Origin: a virus
Length of the DNA stretch: 29,911 nt
IMG/VR virus record: IMGVR_UViG_3300034198_007619
Coordinates: 1 to 29,911 of that record
Direction: 5' to 3' (one strand)
Under the pieces are notes generated by a model, which was not told where the DNA came from, searched no databases, and saw only the letters and a program-made list of their open reading frames with translations. The position numbers were made by a program, and so were the translations under genes. Positions 24,752 through 29,911 of the stretch are shown here, in pieces (the first letter of the stretch is position 1; each line of letters begins with the position of its first letter).

Positions 24752-25912
24752 TTATCTAATTGAAATAACATACTTGCCCTTTGCAGTTGCTACGTTACTT
24801 AACTTCATCATAAAGACGTATCTTGTAGCATCTATTCCGTGGTTGTTGAAATCAACGGGCTTATCTAACTGAGTTCCAAATCTATCCGTATCCCACTCAT
24901 AACTATAGAACTCATTGGTTAGATTCTGGCATACTTTAGGTATGTTTATCTTATAGTTCTGCATAACCTGAATACCAAAGTTAATCGAATCCTTTCCTTT
25001 AACTACCGGCTTAACGTTATAACCCAATTTGTATAACTCATCATTGAGTCTTGGTTCAGAACTATCCGCCCATATTTCTTCTCTACCTTGCACTATTGGT
25101 TTCAGCTTAGCATCTAAATCAGATGTGGTTAATCCTTTCTCATAGAAGTGCTCTAATAGATATATCTCACCATCTTGCTTCCATACTGATACTAAACAGC
25201 TAGGGTCATTACTATATCCATAATCCAGTCCGTATGCAACAAACTCAGCAGTATCAGGTAACCATTCTACTGTGTTGAATTGGAAGATAGCCTTTTCATT
25301 CGTAGTATATTCACCAAGCCCGTATGTCTTCCAAGCTTTGGGGTTTGTTCTCTGCAATTCTTCGATTGCTTTCACAACGCTCTTCTCTAAATAGGGATTG
25401 TTCTTATATGTGGTGAAGTAACGAGTGCAATCTTCCATCTCTCTAAGCCAGTGCATCGGGCTCACGGTAGGGTTGTAGCTTAAGATGATTGGACCTGTAG
25501 TTCTGATTTGCAATTGAAAGTATGACTCAGAATCAATCTCCGAACTTTCTTCAAGCCACAAGATTGAGCTTTTCATACCTCTTAACTTATCAGGCGCATC
25601 GGTTGATACGAACTGAATAGATGAGCCTGTATAAAAGTTATACGTCCTCTCGGAAATGTTGAAATCATTGTCATTCCAAATTCCCATCGCTTGCATCAGA
25701 TCCTTAAAATCTTTGATCACAGTTCTTCGAAGCGATGGGATTGTCTTTCTTACTATCGTAACATCTTCATTACCTTCTAAGCATTTTACAATTATCCATT
25801 GTAGTATAGCGTATGTCTTTCCACTTCTAGTACCACCAATGTGATGAGTCACCCTCGTTGGAGAGTTCTCTTGGTTCATATAGGTAATAGTGCTATTGAT
25901 TTCCAGATTCAT
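24752..25912 (-). CDS. terL: Terminase large subunit
   Basis: The 386-residue protein is the packaging motor ATPase and nuclease. Walker A is GGTRSGKT (26-33). Walker B is ILWLEE (117-122), with Glu121 or Glu122 catalytic. The coupling motif SYNPT is at 145-149. The RNase H-like nuclease carries Asp230 (YGLDYGYSNDP), Asp283 (WADSSEP) and Asp361 (NHGIDATRY). This is the Terminase_3/PBSX-type organisation, and the length is close to the family's usual size. The start overlaps the small-terminase gene by 20 bases. An alternative ATG exists 11 codons in, but the first fits the overlap arrangement. Confidence 0.95.
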   Translation of the reverse strand: MNLEINSTITYMNQENSPTRVTHHIGGTRSGKTYAILQWIIVKCLEGNEDVTIVRKTIPSLRRTVIKDFKDLMQAMGIWNDNDFNISERTYNFYTGSSIQFVSTDAPDKLRGMKSSILWLEESSEIDSESYFQLQIRTTGPIILSYNPTVSPMHWLREMEDCTRYFTTYKNNPYLEKSVVKAIEELQRTNPKAWKTYGLGEYTTNEKAIFQFNTVEWLPDTAEFVAYGLDYGYSNDPSCLVSVWKQDGEIYLLEHFYEKGLTTSDLDAKLKPIVQGREEIWADSSEPRLNDELYKLGYNVKPVVKGKDSINFGIQVMQNYKINIPKVCQNLTNEFYSYEWDTDRFGTQLDKPVDFNNHGIDATRYVFMMKLSNVATAKGKYVISIR

Positions 25913-26201
25913 TGCTGCCTGTTTGGTTTATATTAACTTGGATTGCTTGTATCCTTTGCTCAATCTCAGCTTTCATTTCAACTCTACTTTGTTTAGGTAG
26001 ACTGAATTCCAATAACTTAAGTGCTAAATCAATTGCAGCTTTAGGGTCTTTCTTTTTCATCTCCTGCAAATCCGTTGCCAATGTATCCAATATAGAGTTA
26101 GTAGCCCTTGTGATGGATATTCTCATTTGCTCGGTTGTGCGGTTTACGGAACCTGGCGGTCTACCTTTCGCTAGCTTATGCCCTTTTTCAAATTTGCCCA
26201 T
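25893..26201 (-). CDS. terS: Probable terminase small subunit
   Basis: The 102-residue protein starts MGKFEKGHKLAKGRPPGSVN, a DUF5681-like basic start seen in DNA-binding phage proteins, then a helical core (TRATNSILDTLATDLQEMKK, PKAAIDLALKLLEFSLPKQSR) and a polar tail. Together with its position, overlapping the large terminase by 20 bases, this makes a small subunit that recognises the packaging site likely. A candidate promoter (26225-26262) stands 23 bases before it, so it heads the late region. Sequence alone does not prove packaging-site recognition. Confidence 0.75.
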   Translation of the reverse strand: MGKFEKGHKLAKGRPPGSVNRTTEQMRISITRATNSILDTLATDLQEMKKKDPKAAIDLALKLLEFSLPKQSRVEMKAEIEQRIQAIQVNINQTGSNESGNQ

Positions 26202-26224
26202 TTTCTTCCATTATTTTAATGATA

Positions 26225-26262
26225 TTCCAAGTTATAACACATCATATCACCTTTGTAGTTAA
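26225..26262 (-). promoter_or_regulatory. Candidate phage late promoter, site 1
   Basis: Minus-strand sequence TTAACTA-N11-TGAT-GTGTTA-TAACTTGGAA lies 23 bases before terS. It matches TAACTA-N15-TTGTTA at 11 of 12 fixed bases with exact spacing. The 93-base stretch between the 27-residue membrane peptide and terS holds this site and no convincing gene. Confidence 0.55.
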
Positions 26263-26294
26263 ATCCTCAGGAGACCACCTAAGAATTGCTTCTA

Positions 26295-26378
26295 TCATGC
26301 ACATGCAATATAAGCCAATATCCCTAATAGTAGTATGTAACCTATCAATAGCTTTTCTACTGTCCAATCTCTTTTCAT
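26295..26378 (-). CDS. Tiny single-pass membrane peptide, 27 aa
   Basis: A 27-codon frame starts MKRDWTVEKLL and is followed by a continuous hydrophobic stretch (IGYILLLGILAYIACA). The basic start and hydrophobic rest fit one membrane segment with the N-terminus inside. The ATG overlaps the methyltransferase stop as ATGA, a typical coupled junction in this genome. It is short, so chance is not excluded. A holin-like, superinfection-exclusion or host-membrane role would all be guesses. Confidence 0.4.
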   Translation of the reverse strand: MKRDWTVEKLLIGYILLLGILAYIACA

Positions 26379-26896
26379 ATCCTACCTATAATTGTTAATC
26401 CGTTGTTGTTGGTGAATCTTTCTACTAGCTTCCATTCCGCATTATCTCTTAGGAACTCTTCGATAGCAGGCCATATTCCTTTTTCCGATTTACCTTCGTA
26501 TGATTCTCCACCCCATTCAAACGATGTGGTATCATGGAATCCAATCCACTTTCTTACTTTACTATGGTGCCTTTCTAGCTCTCCCTTTAGTTGTGTGTAG
26601 TTGTGTAACGTATCTATAAAAAGAAAGTCTGTCTCTTCTATATCGATTTCTAATGTGTTACCTACTTTGAATTCGAAGTCCGTATCAGTTTGTATATGAG
26701 ATACATCTACGTTGATAATATCCCAGCTTATCATTCTCTTAGGCTTACCCATTAGTAATGCATAGGTAGATACTATTCCTCTTACTCCCATTTCAGTTAT
26801 ATGCTCACTTCCTTCTGCATATCTCTTAAGAGTTGGTAAGTGCTCATTTATATCTGAAGGTGTTTCACATAATCTTTTGTATATGGCTTCTATCAT
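26375..26896 (-). CDS. CmcI-like class I SAM-dependent methyltransferase
   Basis: The 173-residue protein follows a pattern common in aquatic phages: SDINEHLPTL (14-23), glycine-containing motif I ITEMGVRGIVSTYALL (33-48), ISWDI (56-60, the acidic strand end), FLFIDTLHNYTQLKGELERH (91-110) and WIGFHDTTSF (117-126). These belong to Methyltransf_24/cephalosporin hydroxylase-like enzymes, which often modify sugars and sit beside glycosyltransferases. Here the glycosyltransferases lie 21 kb away. Substrate unknown. It overlaps the sigma-like gene as ATGA, so both are probably expressed together before the late genes. Confidence 0.8.
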   Translation of the reverse strand: MIEAIYKRLCETPSDINEHLPTLKRYAEGSEHITEMGVRGIVSTYALLMGKPKRMISWDIINVDVSHIQTDTDFEFKVGNTLEIDIEETDFLFIDTLHNYTQLKGELERHHSKVRKWIGFHDTTSFEWGGESYEGKSEKGIWPAIEEFLRDNAEWKLVERFTNNNGLTIIGRI

Positions 26897-27432
26897 CGGA
26901 ATGGATTTGTTATCTTTTCTTTTAAATGCTTTCTTATCTTCTTTACATGCAGATAGGATGTTGATTTACTTACACCTATATCGTTTGATACTCCTTCTAA
27001 TGTCTTATCTGAATAAAAGTATAGTTCAGCTAGTCTTGCACTTGTCCACATTTTAGTCTTTTGCAAGTCCATTATTTCATTTTGAACATCACTATATGCT
27101 TTTTCCATCTTCTTATCCCAATCGTAATCGTATTCCGTATCTACATCATCCCAATCATCATCCAATCCTTCCAACCTTTTACTTGCTTTGATATGATTTA
27201 AGAAACGTGATTTGATGAAAGAGTAGCAATACATTAAGTTAAAGGATTTATCATACCAAAGAGATGGGTTTCCTTTTTCTGCTAAGTAGAGGAAAAGGTC
27301 ACCTATCAATTCTTTGGATAGCTCTCTATTCTTTGTGATATTATATCCAATGCTTAGTAACCAATCCATGTGTTCTCTACATAGAATATCTAAGCGTTTA
27401 TTATTCTCTATATGCGTTTCTTCTATACTCAT
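26893..27432 (-). CDS. Sigma-factor-like transcription regulator
   Basis: The 179-residue protein has the two-part layout of an ECF-type sigma factor. A helical region 2-like part (about 15-85, with MDWLLSIGYNITKNRELSKELIGDLF and YSFIKSRFLNHIK) is joined by a very acidic linker (DDDWDDVDTEYDYDWD, 91-106) to a C-terminal helix-turn-helix region 4-like part (about 128-172, with TLEGVSNDIGVSKSTSYLHV then KKIRKHL). Such proteins occur in Bacteroidota phages. It lies just before the methyltransferase and the first late promoter candidate. It is a good candidate to read TAACTA-N15-TTGTTA with host RNA polymerase, but no sequence feature proves this. An alternative is a terminase-like or general HTH regulator. 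Confidence 0.7.
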   Translation of the reverse strand: MSIEETHIENNKRLDILCREHMDWLLSIGYNITKNRELSKELIGDLFLYLAEKGNPSLWYDKSFNLMYCYSFIKSRFLNHIKASKRLEGLDDDWDDVDTEYDYDWDKKMEKAYSDVQNEIMDLQKTKMWTSARLAELYFYSDKTLEGVSNDIGVSKSTSYLHVKKIRKHLKEKITNPFR

Positions 27433-27433
27433 T

Positions 27434-27673
27434 CTATGCTTCTACTCTTTTGATATAATCTCTTACATCATCAGCGCATTTAGCCCACAATCCAACTGAT
27501 GATTTACATCCGCATGGTTGCGGTTCTTTTGTGTTTCCTCTTATTAGAGTGCATTTACTCCATAACCATCCCATCTTATCTTCAGGTAGGTATGAACCAA
27601 ATGTTGCCATCATTGCTTTGATTTCGTTGAACTCATTCTCATTAAAAGGAGCGTAACTTCTAGTTGTTTCCAT
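27434..27673 (-). CDS. Small conserved-type phage protein with Cys motif, 79 aa
   Basis: The 79-residue protein contains FNEIKAMMATFGSYLPEDKMGWLWSKCTLIRG and then EPQPCGCKSSVGLWAKCADDV (Cys54, Cys56 and Cys66, with Cys41 earlier). The sequence P-x-PC-x-C-x-SS-x-x-LW-x-x-C is a pattern I know from small proteins of Bacteroidota phages; in some it looks like a compact metal-binding element. Function unknown. It precedes the sigma-like gene by one base and overlaps its upstream neighbour by 14 bases, so it belongs to the early or middle operon. Confidence 0.65.
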   Translation of the reverse strand: METTRSYAPFNENEFNEIKAMMATFGSYLPEDKMGWLWSKCTLIRGNTKEPQPCGCKSSVGLWAKCADDVRDYIKRVEA

Positions 27674-27908
27674 ATTCGTTTAATTTTGTTATTGTTTCTG
27701 CATCCATATTGAATTTACCTTTCATGTGTGCTACAAATTCTTTTACTAATGCTTTTTTATTTAGATTCTGATAATATGCCATTCTTCCCTGATAGTTTAG
27801 TGTAGATATATCTACTACTTGCATCTTATCCATATCAGGTATAGGATTGTATCCTAATTCTTCCATCTCTTGACGGATTTGCTTCTTTAGTTCTTCTTGC
27901 TGATTCAT
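27660..27908 (-). CDS. Hypothetical helical protein, 82 aa
   Basis: I do not recognise this 82-residue protein. It begins with a charged helix (MNQQEELKKQIRQEMEELGYN), then a Pro-containing link and two further helices (QGRMAYYQNLNKKALVKEFV and KGKFNMDAETITKLNEY). It has no Cys and no membrane segment. It overlaps both neighbours (14 bases with the 79-residue gene and TAATG with the 66-residue gene), which supports a real gene within a tight operon. Confidence 0.6.
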   Translation of the reverse strand: MNQQEELKKQIRQEMEELGYNPIPDMDKMQVVDISTLNYQGRMAYYQNLNKKALVKEFVAHMKGKFNMDAETITKLNEYGNN

Positions 27909-28108
27909 TAGAATAATTTTATTTCGTTACATCTGCCATTGTAATCCTTGTCCGTTAATTTATTAAGCCACTCTTTCCTTTCGCAGCAGCCACACGATTC
28001 TTTTCCTAATACATCTATTGCTATCCACTCTGATAGCCTTTGTCCAAAGCCCAGTGTAATTACGTGAATAAGCGCTTCGGCGTAATCGCCTAATTTAATC
28101 CATTTCAT
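27908..28108 (-). CDS. Small Cys-cluster protein, 66 aa
   Basis: The 66-residue protein has an amphipathic start (LGDYAEALIHVITLGFGQRLSEWIA) and then ESCGCCERKEWLNKL with Cys39, Cys41 and Cys42, plus a late Cys59. The IH-x-x-TLG-x-G...CGC-x-x-R-x-x-WLN-x-L pattern is one I recall in short phage proteins from this host group, often coded among early genes. The Cys may bind a metal. Function unknown. It overlaps the HNH gene by 14 bases. Confidence 0.6.
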   Translation of the reverse strand: MKWIKLGDYAEALIHVITLGFGQRLSEWIAIDVLGKESCGCCERKEWLNKLTDKDYNGRCNEIKLF

Positions 28109-28490
28109 TTTGTGATTGTTTTAATGCTCTCTTTCTTGCGTATGCTTTCTTCATATTCTGAGAGCGGGTTACGATTCTGAGATTATCTATACTATTGTTT
28201 TGGCGATTGTTATCGATGTGGTCAATCTCATAACCATCAGGTATGTCACCAACTAAGGTCTGATATATAATACGATGTGCTCTTGGCCAATATCGTTTAC
28301 TTCTATTATTCGGGCCTTCCACCCAGACGCCTAAGTATAGGTAACCACTTTTGTTGTAGCTTGGTTTTAGTAAACGAAGTTCTCCATTAGGATTGTATCT
28401 CGGAGATACCTTAGTTGTGTAGATAGTTCCGTTGGGATGAGCCCAATAATCAGGGAAATCTACTAATTCAGTTAGTTCATTCATGTCCAT
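28095..28490 (-). CDS. HNH endonuclease, homing type
   Basis: The 131-residue protein has an N-terminal part like NUMOD4 (FPDYWAHPNGTIYTTK, 12-27) and a central basic part with GYLYLGVWVEG. The HNH_3-type centre at 72-108 has His72 in the AHRIIYQTLVGDIPDGY element, Asp90-His91 in EIDHIDNN, Asn99-Ser100 and LRIVT. The C-terminus (KKAYARKRALK) is a basic DNA-contacting tail. Such free-standing enzymes cut related phage genomes lacking the insert and spread themselves, or assist packaging in some phages. This one is far from terminase, so a homing role is likelier. The preceding 52 bases are almost pure A/T and hold no gene. Confidence 0.85.
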   Translation of the reverse strand: MDMNELTELVDFPDYWAHPNGTIYTTKVSPRYNPNGELRLLKPSYNKSGYLYLGVWVEGPNNRSKRYWPRAHRIIYQTLVGDIPDGYEIDHIDNNRQNNSIDNLRIVTRSQNMKKAYARKRALKQSQNEMD

Positions 28491-28542
28491 AATATATTTG
28501 TTTGTCTTATATAAATACTATATTTTTATATTTTAATAAAAA

Positions 28543-28752
28543 TTAATTAGGATTTATATGTTTTATTAAATCTAATATAGATAGTTCTTCATTGAATACT
28601 TCATTAGGGTCTATAGCTACTGAGTTCTCTTCTATGTAGTCTAATATCAATTCGTATGTCCCATGTTCATTTAAGAACTGCATATCCTCATAGTTCATTA
28701 TATCCTTAGATAAGATATAAAATACAACTGCTTTAATCTGCTGATAATTCAT
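28543..28752 (-). CDS. Hypothetical acidic protein, 69 aa
   Basis: I do not recognise this protein. It is acidic and helical (YQQIKAVVFYILSKDIMNYEDM, then YELILDYIEENSVAIDPNEV and ELSILDLIKHINPN). No Cys or membrane segment is seen. It overlaps the RHH gene by 20 bases. An acidic partner for the RHH DNA-binding protein, in the way of an antitoxin/toxin or regulator pair, could be considered from the overlap, but there is no sequence support. Confidence 0.55.
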   Translation of the reverse strand: MNYQQIKAVVFYILSKDIMNYEDMQFLNEHGTYELILDYIEENSVAIDPNEVFNEELSILDLIKHINPN

Positions 28753-28966
28753 CTTTCAATTGTTTTAGCATTTCTAATGTGTGTTGTTGTAACTTTAACT
28801 TCTTTTCAGCGTATTCAAGCTTCTCAACTTCAAATCTGTTTTCTAAAAAGTCTGTTACTAACTTGTCTACAAAAGGTCCTATTGTTAATCCTTTTGTCTT
28901 ACAGTAACTTTTAAGTGCTGAGTGAACACTTCTATCCATTTGTAACATTGATAATTCTCTTGCCAT
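28733..28966 (-). CDS. Ribbon-helix-helix-like DNA-binding protein, 77 aa
   Basis: The N-terminal 45 residues fit a ribbon-helix-helix fold: a short strand (LSMLQMDRSV), helix one (HSALKSYCKTKG), a turn with LTIGPF, and helix two (VDKLVTDFLENRF). A coiled-coil tail follows (EKLEYAEKKLKLQQHTLEMLKQL). This fold binds DNA as a dimer through the strand. It may repress early promoters, including its own. It follows the 52-residue gene by one base and overlaps the acidic 69-residue gene, suggesting joint expression. Confidence 0.65.
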   Translation of the reverse strand: MARELSMLQMDRSVHSALKSYCKTKGLTIGPFVDKLVTDFLENRFEVEKLEYAEKKLKLQQHTLEMLKQLKDELSAD

Positions 28967-28967
28967 T

Positions 28968-29126
28968 TTATTTGTGTTTTAATTGTTTATACTTTTCTTG
29001 TAATCTTTTCTGAAGTGCTTCTTCAGCCGCTTTCTTTTCTTGCATTGTCTTAGAGAATTGAATGTTTCTAGTCTTAGAATAACCATTCTCTCCTCTTACT
29101 TCGTAACCTGATTTAATGTTTCTCAT
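28968..29126 (-). CDS. Small basic helical protein, 52 aa
   Basis: A 52-codon frame begins MRNIKSGYEVRGENGYSKTR and ends in a strongly charged helix (KTMQEKKAAEEALQKRLQEK). It fills the space between the 141-residue gene (three bases upstream) and the RHH gene (one base downstream), which supports a real gene. It resembles no family I know; charge suggests binding to nucleic acid or to a protein partner. Confidence 0.6.
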   Translation of the reverse strand: MRNIKSGYEVRGENGYSKTRNIQFSKTMQEKKAAEEALQKRLQEKYKQLKHK

Positions 29127-29129
29127 AAC

Positions 29130-29555
29130 TTATTTATTATTATATTTCTTATTATCTGAAGGTGCGTAATCAAAAGCCGTCTGCATACATCTCTTTCTTT
29201 CCATACTATCTAAAACAGGCCTGTTAACTTCTATAAAATTCTGAAAGGATATTAACCCACCAATTATGCGAGTTTGTGCTTCTGAACTTATTACTAACTT
29301 ACCTACAGTTTTATATCTTTCTACTTCAAAGAAAAATAACTCTGAGAACTTTAATAACTTTTCAAAATGATCAGGCACATTTCCATCTGAGTAAAAACCT
29401 AAATCAACCATAAAGTCTAATAGGTTATTGTAACTTCTTAACTTCTCTAGCTGAGATTCATTTAAATCATTTACTGATTTTAAGATTACTACAAACTCTT
29501 TAGCTGAGTTTCTTAAATGTAATCTTCTTTGATATTCTTCTGTTGTATATTTCAT
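29130..29555 (-). CDS. Hypothetical helical protein, 141 aa
   Basis: I do not recognise this 141-residue protein. It is mainly helical, with a basic start (MKYTTEEYQRRLHLRNSAKE), leucine-rich helices (SQLEKLRSYNNLLDFMVDLG), an aromatic run (LKFSELFFFEVERYKTVGKL) and a polar tail (SDNKKYNNK). No enzyme motif is seen. It begins five bases after the stop of the replication protein, so it is probably in the same early operon. Confidence 0.6.
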   Translation of the reverse strand: MKYTTEEYQRRLHLRNSAKEFVVILKSVNDLNESQLEKLRSYNNLLDFMVDLGFYSDGNVPDHFEKLLKFSELFFFEVERYKTVGKLVISSEAQTRIIGGLISFQNFIEVNRPVLDSMERKRCMQTAFDYAPSDNKKYNNK

Positions 29556-29560
29556 AATAA

Positions 29561-29911
29561 TTAATTTGCAAATAATTCTTTAAATTGTCTTTCTGATTCT
29601 TCTACTGATGGAAGGGATGAAGAACCTTCTCCAAAAGAAGGTGATGAAATCCCTAAATGATCTTTTACGCAAGTAAAAGTTTTACTTTCACTTTCACTTT
29701 CAGTTTCACTTTTACTTTCACTTTGCTTATTTTGGGTTACGGAAATAACCGAATGGTTTCTTTGGGTTTCATTTGGGTTAGATTGGGTTTTAGGTCTACC
29801 TCCTAATGATCCATTCTCAGCATTCTTTTTACATTTGTTTCTATATTTCTCTAAGTTAGATTGTAGTTGTGGCTTAATTAAAAACCAATTTGATTTTACA
29901 AGCGAATCTGA
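29561..29911 (-). CDS. DUF6291/DnaD-type replication protein, C-terminal part (partial)
   Basis: The frame is open at the window edge and its start lies outside. The visible 116 residues begin SDSLVKSNWFLIKPQLQSNL and go on with EKYRNKCKKNAENGSLGGRP, followed by Thr-Gln-Ser-Asn-Pro-rich sequence. The W-x-x-IKPQL-x-x-NLEKY-x-x-x-C-x-x-NAENGSLGGRPK pattern is the hallmark of DUF6291/DnaD-like replication proteins of phages of Bacteroidota. A Ser/Glu/Lys low-complexity stretch (about 73-86) follows, then a short acidic end that may recruit the helicase. The role in replication initiation is inferred from the family. Confidence 0.7.
   Translation of the reverse strand, partial: SDSLVKSNWFLIKPQLQSNLEKYRNKCKKNAENGSLGGRPKTQSNPNETQRNHSVISVTQNKQSESKSETESESESKTFTCVKDHLGISSPSFGEGSSSLPSVEESERQFKELFAN

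Noticed and set aside
26242-26298. An 18-residue frame (MIEAILRWSPEDLTTKVI) with an ATGA overlap after the membrane peptide
   Set aside because: Too short, overlaps most of the candidate promoter at 26225-26262, and has no recognisable feature. Its start resembles the methyltransferase start (ATGATAGAAGC), which may be chance.
28491-28542. A/T-rich stretch before the HNH gene as a promoter or origin
   Set aside because: It is almost pure A/T, but I could find no clear box pair, iteron or hairpin.

Overview
This window is a low-GC stretch of a tailed bacteriophage (Caudoviricetes). Every supported gene lies on the minus strand, so the map reads from right (29911) to left (1). Several signs point to a Bacteroidota host, probably aquatic and Flavobacteriia-like. 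The portal, capsid, connector, tail-tube and tail-tip proteins look like those of uncultured Bacteroidota phages. Start codons sit behind A/T-rich leaders with few usable Shine-Dalgarno sequences, and two promoters carry the TAnnTTTG -7 box of that phylum. A tape-measure protein and a tail-tube protein are present and I see no contractile sheath, so a siphovirus is the best guess.

Right part (29911-26295), early or middle genes: the end of a DUF6291/DnaD-type replication protein, small unknown proteins, a ribbon-helix-helix protein, an HNH endonuclease, several small conserved phage proteins, a sigma-factor-like protein, a CmcI-like methyltransferase and a tiny membrane peptide.

Middle and left part, late genes: small and large terminase, coiled-coil protein, tail assembly chaperone with a probable -1 frameshift, a small Cys-cluster protein, a 1118-residue collagen-like fibre, a Gly-rich adhesin, scaffold, major capsid, tail tube, portal, connector and neck proteins, tail tip, two large Thr-linker adhesins, two glycosyltransferases, tape measure, XkdF-like protease and three small genes.

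The main new observation is a bipartite motif, TAACTA-N15-TTGTTA (minus strand), found at five places with invariant spacing. It always lies just before a late gene: terS, the Cys-cluster gene, the scaffold gene, the 119-residue gene before portal, and the 480-residue adhesin. These sites would divide the late region into five transcription units. One lies directly behind a strong rho-independent terminator. The sigma-like gene sits just upstream of the first site and is the natural candidate reader, though this is inference.

Other notable points are the mucin-like Thr/Ser linkers shared by four structural proteins beside two phage glycosyltransferases, a 264-bp tandem duplication in an adhesin, a segment shared by the capsid N-terminus and the C-terminal half of the protease, and an unusual gene order (adhesins before tape measure, protease last, chaperone about 20 kb from tape measure). 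Family names come from recognising sequence patterns by eye; no search was run.
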